20,390 nt of DNA from Intrasporangium_A sp039812505 (GCF_039812505.1 NZ_JBDIAQ010000062.1:1-20390); one strand, 5' to 3'. Shown: positions 1-6,591, counted from the first letter of the stretch. The notes: generated by a model not told the origin, from the letters alone. Program-made: numbers and translations.

Positions 1-322
1 CGGGACGGCCGTTGTCGGGCTGCAAGCACTGACGACGTGGTCACGCTCCTGGGCGAGTTCATCACCCGGCGTGCCGCCGGTGTGGTCATGCTGCTCGGCC
101 ACTCTCCTATGGTGCCTACCTCGCCCGCGGAGTCGCCGCCTGCCACCCGGAGCTGATCGGCGGCCCGGCTATGCCGGCGCTGTCGGCCTGCTGGATCGAT
201 ATCCGGACGCCACCCTCGCGGTCGTCGACGAGGCAGGCCATGCACTCGTGCACGAGCGGCCCGAACTGTTCGGCGCGTTCCTTCACGACTGGCTCGACCG
301 CGGCCACTCAACGCAAACCTGA
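1..322 (+). pseudogene. Alpha/beta-hydrolase remnant (frameshifted, internally deleted, cut by window edge)
   Basis: Three reading frames each carry a piece of one alpha/beta-hydrolase. Frame 1 (31-105) reads DVVTLLGEF...VVMLLGHS, the nucleophile-elbow approach. Frame 3 continues from about 105 with SYGAYLARGVAACHPELIGG, so the joined product would hold a GHSYGAYLA elbow. Frame 2 (about 185-322) gives the C-terminus GLLDRYPDATLAVVDEAGHALVHERPELFGAFLHDWL, in which GH is the family's catalytic His position. Intact members have roughly 100 more residues between elbow and His, so there is a frameshift near 103-107 and a deletion near 165-185. The family assignment rests on recognised motifs; the pseudogene status is seen directly. 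The window edge hides the N-terminus. Confidence 0.72.
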
Positions 323-406
323 AGAGCATGCCGCGCCCGGCCCTGCCTCTACCAACACCGCAAGGGAGCGTTGTGACGGGTGACGCACCACCCCTGGGCA
401 GTGACG

Positions 407-1201
407 TCAGTCGTGCTCACCTGAGCCGGGCTTGTTCTGCAGGACCTTTCCCGACCCGGCGTCGATCAGCACCTCGTAGGTCGTGCCCGAGCTCGTGACG
501 TCGGCCTCCCACACGATCGTGCCGCGATGATCGTCGAGGTTCAGCTCCGTGATCGTGTCCGGTCGGGCGGCGAGCACGGCCGCGGCAGCCTTCCGGTAGT
601 CCAGTGTTGCGGCCTGCGCGGCCCGCACGTTCTCCGCCTTGTCCTCGGCGCTCTGCTGCTCGATGCGCGGCCCGGACACCACCTTCGTGCCCTCGCGGGA
701 GACGTGCACCTCGTGCTGCACCCCGCCGTTGGTGACGAGGTCCACCTCCCAGAGGTTGCGGTCTCGGTCGAGGTCGATCGAGACCACGGTCCCTCCGGCG
801 ACCGCGGACCGCGCGGTGCTACCCGCGCTGACGGCCTGCTGGGCGCCGGCGGGCCGGGCCGATGCGGCCGAGGTCGGCGTCGTGGCCGGCGTGGTCACTG
901 CCAGTGCGGACGTGCCGCTCGGCAAGGTCGGCGTTCCCGTGGTGGCACTGGTCGTCGACGTGATCCCGTTCGCCGGCGCGGGTGACTCCCCGGACGACCC
1001 GCAGGCGCTGGCCAGTGCCACCACCAGAGCCGCTCCGGCCAGCTGTGCCGGGCGACGGGTCGCCCGGCGTCCCACCGCGCGTGTTGTCTCGGTGTATGTC
1101 GTCTCGGTCGGCTGGACCTCGGCCGACCGGGTTTGTGCGGAGGGGGTCCGGGTCCACGGGGTCCCGATGGACGAGGTCTGGTTGGCTACGGGCTTGTGCA
1201 C
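407..1201 (-). CDS. Exported PepSY-domain protein, probable lipoprotein
   Basis: The product is 264 aa. The GTG start at 1201 is supported by an AGAGGAGG ribosome site eight bases upstream. Residues 1-45 are polar, 53-66 are hydrophobic, and LASAC (63-67) is a lipobox-like site that would make Cys67 the lipidated residue; Ala at -3 is tolerated rather than ideal. A Ser/Thr/Pro/Ala-rich linker spans about 70-125. Two PepSY-like repeats follow, about 123-172 (VVSIDLDRDRNLWEVDLV) and 194-257 (TIVWEADVTSSGTTYEVLIDAGSGKVL). PepSY domains are thought to act outside the membrane, often as inhibitors or partners of peptidases or sensors; the partner here is unknown and no two-component genes adjoin. 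The long cytoplasmic extension before the signal is unusual, but the ribosome site argues that it is translated. Confidence 0.88.
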   Translation of the reverse strand: MHKPVANQTSSIGTPWTRTPSAQTRSAEVQPTETTYTETTRAVGRRATRRPAQLAGAALVVALASACGSSGESPAPANGITSTTSATTGTPTLPSGTSALAVTTPATTPTSAASARPAGAQQAVSAGSTARSAVAGGTVVSIDLDRDRNLWEVDLVTNGGVQHEVHVSREGTKVVSGPRIEQQSAEDKAENVRAAQAATLDYRKAAAAVLAARPDTITELNLDDHRGTIVWEADVTSSGTTYEVLIDAGSGKVLQNKPGSGEHD

Positions 1202-1426
1202 GACTGACGCCTCCTCTGGTCAAGGGTGTTCGTCCTCATCGTCAGCGTGACGCGCCGTTGTGAGGCAGCGGTGACGACACCATGAGAGGCCTCTCATCCG
1301 TTCTCCCCGAACCCGCCGCCAACCGCGGGCCGACACGGCGCGGTCGCCACCTGACGATCTCCCTTGAGTGTGTTGCAGCAGAGTCGTAGTACTGCAGGGC
1401 GGTGTTTGGCTAGCCTGAAGCACGGA

Positions 1427-1680
1427 CGTCACGGCGCACCGCTACCTCGGCGTGCAGGGCCGCAGCTCGTCGCTCTCCCGACCGACATCCGTCGCCTGTT
1501 GTACCTGGACCGGCCCGGAGCGCAGCCGGAGCTCACCGAGCGCGCCGGCGGCGTCCTCGAGCTGCGTGCCGCACTTCCGGCCCCGCCGAACAGCAGTGGT
1601 TCTGGGCGGAGCGCTGGCAGGAGCGCGGACGCGAGGTCGAGGAGCATGTTGCTGCCGGTCGCGTTCGAGACCTCGCCGCC
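1427..1680 (+). pseudogene. AbrB/MazE-type antitoxin remnant (frameshifted)
   Basis: Frame 2 from about 1448 reads ALPTDIRRLLYLDRPGAQ followed by ELTERAGGVLELRAALPAP, which resembles the swapped-hairpin DNA-binding half of actinobacterial AbrB/MazE-like antitoxins. At 1584/1585 the homology jumps to frame 1, EQQWFWAERWQERGREVEEHVAAGR, the usual tail of that family (QxWFWxxxWQxxEREV...AAGR). The two halves are contiguous but in different frames, so one base has been gained or lost. The start region is also degraded, with extra residues before ALPTDIRR and no ATG. Similarity ends near a CTGCAG at 1678. No toxin gene adjoins it. Family recall is the basis; a profile search would settle it. Confidence 0.6.
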
Positions 1681-1788
1681 CTGCAGCGAGCCCCGCCGGA
1701 ACGCCGGCACGTTCGTGATCCGGCCGAGCACCAGCGACTTGAGGTCCTCAAGCTCGCTGACGGTCATCGTCGAGTAGTCCCTGCCCAT
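1681..1788 (-). pseudogene. N-terminal fragment of a transposase-associated (DUF6788-like) ORF
   Basis: An ATG at 1788 follows a GGTGGAGG ribosome site and opens a frame reading MGRDYSTMTVSELEDLKSLV, then LGRITNVPAFRRGSLQ. That pattern (short helical start, then PxFRRGSL) resembles the beginning of small proteins found beside actinobacterial transposases, which normally continue with a CGKPxCxC zinc motif. Here the resemblance stops at Gln61 of the 144-codon frame, at a CTGCAG, and what follows is antisense to the antitoxin remnant. I infer an insertion-sequence relic whose body was lost. The alternative is a chance ORF, but the ribosome site and the AT-richer codons favour a real start. Confidence 0.42.
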
Positions 1789-1947
1789 GCCGTCCTCCAC
1801 CGATGCCCGGCTCGCTCGGGCGACCGCACCACGGTGCCGCATCCAGCTGCTGTGATCGCGCACCGGGAACCAGCCTGCGCATCGAGGGTCATCCAGTCGA
1901 GCGACCGTGTCGCTCCCCCGTCCGAACGACCCGACCCGTGCGAACGG

Positions 1948-2352
1948 TCAGCGGTCGCGGGCAGACAACACGCAGAACTCGTTGCCCTCCGGGTCGGCCA
2001 GCACCGTCCAGGACGCCTGCGGCGACTGGCCGACGTCGACCCGGCGGGCACCGCGGGCGATCAGCTCCGCGATGTGCGCGTCCCGGTCCTGGGACGGGTG
2101 CGGCGCCAGCTCGAGGTGCAGCCGGTTCTTGACCTGCTTGTCCTCGGGCACGGTCACGAACACGAGCCCCTGCGGCAGGCGGTCCCAGTCCTGCGCGGGG
2201 ACACGGGCCTCGGCGTCGACCCAGCGCGGCGCGATGCCCGCCTCGTCCGCCGACTCGTAGACGATCGCCCAGTCGAGCGTCTCGGCCCACCACCGGGCCT
2301 GGGCGCGCACGTCGTAGGAGTCGAGGACCACGGAGTACCAGTGCAGCGCCAC
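1948..2352 (-). CDS. VOC family / glyoxalase-like domain protein
   Basis: The 134-aa product matches single-domain glyoxalase-like (VOC) proteins of actinobacteria. It opens with LHWYSVVLDSYDVRAQARWWAETLDWAI, the first beta-alpha-beta unit. The centre has LPQGLVFVTVPEDKQVKNRLHLELAP, where HLEL supplies the usual metal-site His and Glu. It ends with WTVLADPEGNEFCVLSARDR, and the DPEGNEFCVL motif holds a second acidic ligand. The GTG start at 2352 lies before the conserved first strand and has only a weak purine-rich site (GGTGGG) upstream. Substrate is unknown; relatives include glyoxalases, dioxygenases and antibiotic-binding proteins. It lies 64 bp downstream of the histidine phosphatase on the same strand and may share its transcript. 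Confidence 0.9.
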   Translation of the reverse strand: MALHWYSVVLDSYDVRAQARWWAETLDWAIVYESADEAGIAPRWVDAEARVPAQDWDRLPQGLVFVTVPEDKQVKNRLHLELAPHPSQDRDAHIAELIARGARRVDVGQSPQASWTVLADPEGNEFCVLSARDR

Positions 2353-2416
2353 GACGCCGGACTGTACCCACCGCAGGTCCCCCTGTCAGGCCCGCTCACC
2401 TCGGGTCGGCGTCGAG

Positions 2417-2905
2417 TCACTCCTGCGGTGGCCGGCCCGACGCCCGCAGCACCGCGCTGCTCTCACCGGCCGCCGACCAGGGCCCGGGCCAGGTGATCAC
2501 CGCCACGGTCGAGGTGGGCATCGCGACCCACTCGCCGGTCAGTATGGCGGCCAGCTGCTCGACCGCGGGGTTGTGGCCGACGAGCGCCACCGTGGCAAGA
2601 CCCTCCGGGAGCCCGCGAACGACAGCCGCGAGGGTGCGGCCGGCGGCGGCATACACCCGCTCGTCGATGCGGACCGGCGGCGGGTGGCGCAGCTCGGCCG
2701 CGACGACCTCCCACGTCCCCTGCGCGCGGCGGGCCGGGGAAACGACGGCCAGCTCGATGGGCTCCGTGTGCGCGGCCAGCCAGCGGCCGGACTCCCGCGC
2801 CTGGCGCCGGCCCCGTGCGGCCAGCGGCCGGTCGATGTCGGCCTCGTCGCCGGACCAGTCGGACTTCCCGTGCCGGATCAGGACCACCGTGCGCTCGGTC
2901 GCCAT
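2417..2905 (-). CDS. SixA-type histidine phosphatase
   Basis: From the ATG at 2905 the product is 162 aa, the usual size of the SixA branch of the histidine phosphatase superfamily. VVLIRHGKSDWS contains the RHG motif, with His12 as the residue phosphorylated during catalysis. SPARRAQGTWE supplies the second conserved Arg, and VALVGHNPAVEQLA supplies His111. ADIDRPLAARGRRQA is the typical stretch of SixA-like proteins. In-frame ATGs also occur at 2920 and 2980, but family alignment begins at MATERTVVLIRHG. The upstream sequence holds two near copies of ATGGGCACTGGGTGGATG-type sequence, which makes the exact start uncertain. Substrate is unknown: known relatives dephosphorylate phosphohistidine proteins or small phosphates. 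Confidence 0.9.
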   Translation of the reverse strand: MATERTVVLIRHGKSDWSGDEADIDRPLAARGRRQARESGRWLAAHTEPIELAVVSPARRAQGTWEVVAAELRHPPPVRIDERVYAAAGRTLAAVVRGLPEGLATVALVGHNPAVEQLAAILTGEWVAMPTSTVAVITWPGPWSAAGESSAVLRASGRPPQE

Positions 2906-2929
2906 CCACCCAGTGCCCATCCATCCAGT

Positions 2930-3240
2930 GTGACGCCGACCGGGACCCGCCGCCCGACCCATTGCTGGTGCCTGTCGCACCGGATCGGCGCTGCCGAGAT
3001 CGAGGAGCTGGGCGAGGGCAGTCGCGAGCGTGCGCGATGCGGCGGCTCTGCGAGCGGCCGCACCCGCCCGGGGTGGTGGCCTACCGGGCCGGCCGGCCGG
3101 CCGGATGGTGCAGCATCGGTCCCCGGGCCGAGATCACCCGGCTGGTCCGCTCGCGGCTCATCCGGCCGGTCGACGACCTGCCGGTGTGGAGCATCGTGTG
3201 CGTCGTCGTCCGCCCGGGACATCGTCGGCAGGGCGTGACG
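2930..3240 (+). pseudogene. GNAT-family acetyltransferase remnant (frameshifted, truncated)
   Basis: Frame 2 reads THCWCLSHRIGAAEIEELGEGSRERA. Near 3030-3037 the homology moves to frame 1: MRRLCERPHPPGVVAYRAGR, then PAGWCSIGPRAEITRLVRSRLIRPVDDLPVWSIVCVVVRPGHRRQGV. Together these form the familiar actinobacterial GNAT layout (CWCxxxR start, PAGWCSVGPR, then PVWSIVCFVVRPGxRRxGV as the acetyl-CoA loop). The protein stops matching right after the V/A motif, so the C-terminal third is missing, and the frames are split. Both defects make it inactive unless sequencing error caused the shift. The upstream edge overlaps the 5' side of the phosphatase gene on the other strand. Confidence 0.72.
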
Positions 3241-3300
3241 GGCCCGCGCGCCATCCACGGTCGGCGTGCACCGACCAGTTCGCCCATTCTCCTGCTCGGC

Positions 3301-3381
3301 AGCGAATCACTCACGCCCACAACGGTTTTGGATTCGCTCGCAGCGCGGCCAGGCGCTCGGACCCGATCCGAGGCGTACGAT
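3301..3381 (+). promoter_or_regulatory. Likely promoter/control region of the AhpD-like gene
   Basis: AGCGAATC at 3301-3308 and GATTCGCT at 3331-3338 are perfect 8-bp inverted arms, 22 bp apart, in a comparatively AT-rich stretch. A TACGAT hexamer at 3376-3381 fits an actinobacterial -10 box and would give a leader of about 40 nt before the GTG at 3428. No convincing -35 box is visible at the right distance. The arms could bind a redox regulator; that is inference. Confidence 0.35.
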
Positions 3382-3427
3382 CGAAGTGTCGGAATTGCTT
3401 GAATCCTCAAAAGGAGGTGTCACTTCC

Positions 3428-3889
3428 GTGACACAGAGACTCTCCATCCACGACGTCGACCCCGACGCCTACACCGCCGTCTTGGCCCTGGAGAAGTACG
3501 TACACGCCGGGAAGCTGGACGAGCGGGTGGCCCTGCTCGCCAAGATCCGGGCGTCCCAGATCAACCACTGCGCCTGGTGCCTGGACATGCACGTCGCCGA
3601 GGCACGCAAGGCAGGTATCGACCAGCGCCAGCTCGACGTGCTCGCCGCGTGGCGTGAGGCCCCGGCGCTGTTCACCCGTCGTGAGCAGGCCGCGCTCGCC
3701 TTTACCGAGCAGGTCACGCTGATCAGCCAGGACGGCGTCACCGACGACGTCTGGCACGAGCTGACCGCCGTGTTCGACGACAAGGAGACCGTGCTGCTGC
3801 TCATGGCGATCACCGCGATCAACGTCTGGAACCGGATGAACGTCGCGGTCCACACCGACCTGCCGGACCGCCCCTTCGCCGCGGGCTGA
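3428..3889 (+). CDS. Carboxymuconolactone decarboxylase / AhpD-like protein
   Basis: The GTG start at 3428 sits nine bases after a strong AAGGAGGT (3411-3418), giving 153 aa, normal for the family. SQINHCAWCLDMHVAEARKAG carries the CxxC pair (Cys48, Cys51) followed by His55, the redox centre of AhpD-type alkylhydroperoxidase-like proteins. The pattern LFTRREQAALAFTEQVTLI and the closing AINVWNRMNVAVH are typical of the all-helical CMD fold. AhpD members pass electrons to a peroxidase; many homologues, including this one, have no assigned substrate. It is followed by a perfect stem-loop at 3926-3957, so it appears to be a single-gene transcript. Confidence 0.93.
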   Translation: MTQRLSIHDVDPDAYTAVLALEKYVHAGKLDERVALLAKIRASQINHCAWCLDMHVAEARKAGIDQRQLDVLAAWREAPALFTRREQAALAFTEQVTLISQDGVTDDVWHELTAVFDDKETVLLLMAITAINVWNRMNVAVHTDLPDRPFAAG

Positions 3890-3925
3890 GCAGGACGCGG
3901 GGCGCTCGCCCCGCCGCCATTGTCC

Positions 3926-3957
3926 GGTATGCCGCCGAGCTCCCTCGGCGGCATACC
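3926..3957 (+). terminator. Perfect 14-bp stem-loop, also a copy of a dispersed palindrome
   Basis: GGTATGCCGCCGAG (3926-3939) and its exact complement (3944-3957) flank a four-base loop. It lies 37 bp after the AhpD-like stop codon, a fitting place for an intrinsic terminator, though no T-run follows (common in actinobacteria). The left arm recurs exactly at 5544-5557, so this may also be a repeated palindromic element. Confidence 0.7.
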
Positions 3958-4010
3958 TCTGTCCGGGCGGGGTGGCCCGCGCAGAGGGCAACGCTCCCAG
4001 CCGGCCTTCC

Positions 4011-4023
4011 TACCATGGAGCCA
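4011..4023 (+). promoter_or_regulatory. -10 box of a probable leaderless transcript
   Basis: TACCAT at 4011-4016 ends six bases before the ATG at 4023, so initiation at the usual distance would fall on the A of the start codon. There is no good ribosome site. No clear -35 box is seen. Confidence 0.4.
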
Positions 4024-4904
4024 TGAGCAACCACGCACCCCGCTCCGGGCCGCTGCGGGCGGCCCGCAGCTGCTACGACCATCCCGCCGGACGGCTCGGC
4101 ACCGCCTTGGCCCGCGCGGCGGTCCAGCGCGGCTGGGTGCTGGAGGAGGGTGACTCCTGGCGGCTCGCGGACGACGCCGCCGCGCAGGTCTCGCAGGCCC
4201 TCGGCCTCGACGTCCACCTCGACACCGCCTCGCGGCGCCCCGACCTGCGGCAGTGCCTGGACTGGACCGAGCACCGCCCGCACCTGGCCGGCAAGCTGGG
4301 CGCCGCCGTCCTCGACGCGCTGCTGGCGGCCGGCTGGGTCGCACGGACGCCCGGCAGCCGCGTCCTCGCCGTGACGGCCCTCGGCGCGGAACGCCTGCGG
4401 CACAGCGGGATCCAGGGCGTCGCCGTGGACGCCTCCGGTTGCGAGGCCGACAACCTCTGCTTCTCCGGGGGCGTGAGCGTCACCGTCGCTGCCGCCGAGG
4501 AGTGGGGGGACCTCGTCGAGCGGGCCGCACGCGAGGGCTGGACCGGGGTCACCGCGCTCGCCGGTCTCGCGGGCACCGTCGCCGATGCCGTCACCGGCAA
4601 CTTCGCCGCCTACGGCCAGCAGGTGGCCGACGTGGTCTGGTCGGTGCGCACCTGGGACCGGGCCGAGCGCACGCAGCGCACCTTCGCGATGGCCGACTGC
4701 GGGTTCCGTTCCGGCGGCTCGCGGTTCGCCGCGGGCGAGGGCGAGCGACGGTACGACATCGTGGAGGTGGCGTTCCTGTTCCGCGCCGGCACCATCACCG
4801 CGCCGTTGGACGACCCCGCCCTGACCCGCCTGCTCGACGTCGCGCCCGGCGAGCGGGTGCCGCTGCCGCGGGTGCGCGAGGCCGTGCTGGGCGCGTCCGG
4901 CTGA
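4023..4904 (+). CDS. Fusion of an ArsR-type C-terminal region with a MurB-like FAD-domain fragment
   Basis: The 293-aa product has two parts. Residues 10-125 match the region after the winged helix in long ArsR regulators: LRAARSCYDHPAGRLG (11-26), then RQCLDWTEHRPHLAGKLG (76-93) and PGSRVLAVTALGAERL. The DNA-binding winged helix that should precede it is absent, and none is found upstream. Residues 150-290 match UDP-N-acetylenolpyruvoylglucosamine reductase (MurB): VTVAAAEEWGDLV, EGWTGVTALAGLAGTV, AAYGQQVADVVWSVRTWDR, CGFRSGGSRF and LPRVREAVL. MurB's N-terminal nucleotide loop and the whole C-terminal substrate domain (catalytic Ser and Glu) are missing. The frame is open throughout with normal codon bias. 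The ATG at 4023 fits a leaderless start; GTG at 3972 is an alternative. It is unlikely to be an active MurB or a DNA-binding ArsR protein. Confidence 0.82.
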   Translation: MSNHAPRSGPLRAARSCYDHPAGRLGTALARAAVQRGWVLEEGDSWRLADDAAAQVSQALGLDVHLDTASRRPDLRQCLDWTEHRPHLAGKLGAAVLDALLAAGWVARTPGSRVLAVTALGAERLRHSGIQGVAVDASGCEADNLCFSGGVSVTVAAAEEWGDLVERAAREGWTGVTALAGLAGTVADAVTGNFAAYGQQVADVVWSVRTWDRAERTQRTFAMADCGFRSGGSRFAAGEGERRYDIVEVAFLFRAGTITAPLDDPALTRLLDVAPGERVPLPRVREAVLGASG

Positions 4905-4925
4905 CCACGTCGGCCGCGGACCCGA

Positions 4926-4939
4926 CGGGGCCGGCCCCG
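4926..4939. terminator. GC palindrome between convergent genes
   Basis: CGGGGCCGGCCCCG lies between the converging stop codons at 4904 and 4950. It could fold into a short stem for a two-way terminator. The five-base stem is weak evidence on its own in DNA this rich in G and C. Confidence 0.25.
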
Positions 4940-4949
4940 GCGCCCGGCG

Positions 4950-5426
4950 TCACACCGGCTCGGTCAGCAGGTGGTCGACGGCGGCGCCGAGCGGCAGGTC
5001 CTCGACCTGGCCGAACGCCTTGAGCCGGATCTGGCCGGTCTTGTCGACCAGTAGCAGGGTCGGCGTGCCCTGCAGCCCGAGGCGGTCCATGGTCGCCGGG
5101 ATACCGAGCTCCTGGGGGCGGTCGACCGCGACCGGGAACGGGATTCGGTACTCGTAGAGGAAGGCCCGCAGCGCCTGCGGCCCGGTGACATGGTGGTGCT
5201 CGAAGACGGTGTGCAGCCCGATGACGACCAGCTCCGGTCCGAAGGTCCGGTGCAGGCGCGTGGCCTGCGGCAGTCCGTGCGTCACGCAGCCGGGGCACAG
5301 CATCTGGAAGGCCTCGATCGCCACGACCCGGCCGCGCAGCGCCGTCATCGACTCCGCCGGCGGGTCGCCGAACCACTGCGTCACGTCCAGCTCACCGATC
5401 GGTCCGTGCCTCAACAGCTCCCGCAT
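4950..5426 (-). CDS. TlpA/ResA-like thioredoxin-fold protein (redoxin domain)
   Basis: The ATG at 5426 has a GAAGGAGAG ribosome site and gives 158 aa. VVAIEAFQMLCPGCVTHGLPQ holds the CPGC pair (Cys44, Cys47) on the first helix after the strand. LQGTPTLLLVDKTGQI carries the cis-proline (Pro122) typical of thioredoxin folds. VVIGLHTVFEHHHVTGPQALRAFLYEYRIPFPVAVDRPQELG is the insert seen in the TlpA/AhpC-TSA group. No signal peptide or membrane anchor is visible, so unlike ResA it should stay in the cytoplasm. It may reduce peroxides or disulfides; the partner is unknown. The gene converges on the fusion gene and has its own upstream region. Confidence 0.9.
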   Translation of the reverse strand: MRELLRHGPIGELDVTQWFGDPPAESMTALRGRVVAIEAFQMLCPGCVTHGLPQATRLHRTFGPELVVIGLHTVFEHHHVTGPQALRAFLYEYRIPFPVAVDRPQELGIPATMDRLGLQGTPTLLLVDKTGQIRLKAFGQVEDLPLGAAVDHLLTEPV

Positions 5427-5543
5427 GCTCTCTCTCCTTCGCGCTCTCCTCCAGCATCCACCCTGCTCCCCGGGCGGGCGGAGCGCTCGGTCCCCCCGGG
5501 CCGGAGCACGCCTGCTCGTCATCACCTACCCGCCCCCGGCCCG

Positions 5544-5575
5544 GGTATGCCGCCGAGCCGGCTGGGCGGCACACC
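5544..5575. repeat. Degenerate copy of the GGTATGCCGCCGAG hairpin
   Basis: GGTATGCCGCCGAG at 5544-5557 is identical to the left arm at 3926-3939. The opposing arm, GGCGGCACACC at 5565-5575, pairs with ten of the first eleven bases, with one mismatch. It lies in the 266-bp gap between divergent genes, where a terminator is not expected, so a dispersed palindromic repeat is more likely. Confidence 0.55.
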
Positions 5576-5614
5576 GACGCGGGTGGGCGGCCGGGCACAT
5601 CGGCCCCGGGGACC

Positions 5615-5650
5615 CGGCGGTCGTGCGGGCCCCGGCGGTCGTGCGGGCCC
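5615..5650. repeat. 18-bp direct repeat, two copies
   Basis: CGGCGGTCGTGCGGGCCC occurs at 5615-5632 and again at 5633-5650 without a gap, just upstream of the small gene at 5693. It may affect spacing of that gene's promoter; no function is evident. Confidence 0.7.
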
Positions 5651-5692
5651 CGGCCGGCCAGTGGGAGAATGGAACCGAGAAGGTGGTACACA

Positions 5693-6040
5693 GTGACGGA
5701 ATCGACGAAGCTGGACGAACAGGCCCAACGCATGCGGGCGGCAATCTCCCCCGTGCTGGTGCTCGGCCCGGAGTTCCTGTCCGGGCGACGGGACGCGGAC
5801 GACATGGCGCACACCATGGTGCGCGCGGTGCAGGCGTACGTCAGCGACGAGCAGGCCCGCGGGCAGGCCGGCAGTGCTCGCGCTCCGCTCAGCCCGGCGG
5901 CGCAGGAGCTCGAGGGGGCCCTGGCCGAGATCTACACCTGCGGGTCGGGCTACCTTGCCGACCGCTGCGACTCCGACTGCGTGGCCCGCACGATGACCCA
6001 GATCGTGGGCGAGTTCGGCGACCGGGACCAGGCCGGCTGA
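5693..6040 (+). CDS. Small uncharacterised protein with two similar halves
   Basis: I do not recognise a named family. From the GTG at 5693, preceded by GAGAAGGTGG, the product is 115 aa; an in-frame ATG at 5669 is the alternative. It is soluble, mostly helical and acidic. Two segments resemble each other: AAISPVLVLGPEFLSGRRDADDMAHTMVRAVQAYV (about 18-52) and EGALAEIYTCGSGYLADRCDSDCVARTMTQIVGEF (about 73-108). Both follow the pattern G-x(2)-[FY]-L-x-x-R-x-D-[AS]-D-x(2)-[AH]-x-T-M. The second half has three cysteines. The repeat suggests an ancient duplication and perhaps a four-helix or pseudo-dimeric unit. Codon bias is normal, so the gene looks real. It converges on the Imm-5-like gene. Confidence 0.75.
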   Translation: MTESTKLDEQAQRMRAAISPVLVLGPEFLSGRRDADDMAHTMVRAVQAYVSDEQARGQAGSARAPLSPAAQELEGALAEIYTCGSGYLADRCDSDCVARTMTQIVGEFGDRDQAG

Positions 6041-6062
6041 CGCCGGCAGCTGCGCGGGTCAG

Positions 6063-6092
6063 CAGTCGAACACCGTCAACAGTCGAACACCG
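6063..6092. repeat. 13-bp direct repeat duplicating the 3' end of the Imm-5-like gene
   Basis: CAGTCGAACACCG occurs at 6063-6075 and 6080-6092, on either side of the stop codon (6076-6078). It encodes the last residues (VFD) of the minus-strand gene and reappears right after its stop. This looks like a small slippage duplication. Confidence 0.6.
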
Positions 6093-6591
6093 ACCAGCAC
6101 AGGTCGTTGCGGCGCGCTTGGTCCTCGATCACGAGCGCCCGGATCGCCATGGGCAGCTGCTCACGCTGCCACCTGCACTCGTACGACCCGGCGTCCTGCG
6201 CCTCGGCCGGGGTGACGGAGACCCGGGCGGCCTTGATCGCGTAGGCGGCCGCGCCGAGGTCGTGCTCGGGAACGTGCGCGACGACGGCGGCCTGGCCGGC
6301 GGCATACGCGGCGAAGCGTGGCGCGCCCCGCAGCGGACGCGCCGCTGCCATGGCGTGCCCGCCGAGCGCGCGGGTGCGCATCATGGTCAGCTCACCGCGT
6401 GCCCAGGTCCGGGCGGCCTCGACCGCGGCTCGGGGTCGTGGGTCACCCGGGGCGGTTGCCTCGAAGAGCGAGAGGACGTGCTCCGCGCAGGCGGCGGCCC
6501 AGAGGGCGAGCAGCTGGTGGTGCTCGTCGGTCAGGGTGCCGCCCCGGCGGATGGTGACCAGTCGGGGGTCGCGCACCGGCGGCAGGATCAC
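6076..6591 (-). CDS. Imm-5-like putative immunity protein (no adjacent toxin)
   Basis: The 171-aa all-helical product matches a widespread actinobacterial family annotated as putative immunity protein (Imm-5-like). Family signatures are the start DPRLVTIRRGGTLTDEHHQL, then LALWAAACAEHVLSLFE, RAAVEAARTWARGELTMM, AAGQAAVVAHVPEHDLGAAAYAIKA and the closing IRALVIEDQARRNDLCWSVFD. Such proteins were first tied to polymorphic-toxin immunity by gene context, but many, like this one, stand alone; the role here is not shown. GTG at 6591 and GTG at 6576 are both possible starts and neither has a good ribosome site. No RHS or LXG-type toxin is seen nearby. It ends head-on against the small repeat protein. 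Confidence 0.85.
   Translation of the reverse strand: MILPPVRDPRLVTIRRGGTLTDEHHQLLALWAAACAEHVLSLFEATAPGDPRPRAAVEAARTWARGELTMMRTRALGGHAMAAARPLRGAPRFAAYAAGQAAVVAHVPEHDLGAAAYAIKAARVSVTPAEAQDAGSYECRWQREQLPMAIRALVIEDQARRNDLCWSVFDC

Noticed and set aside
4023..4904. Calling this gene murB
   Set aside because: The nucleotide-binding N-terminus and the C-terminal domain with the catalytic Ser and Glu are absent, so MurB activity is unlikely.
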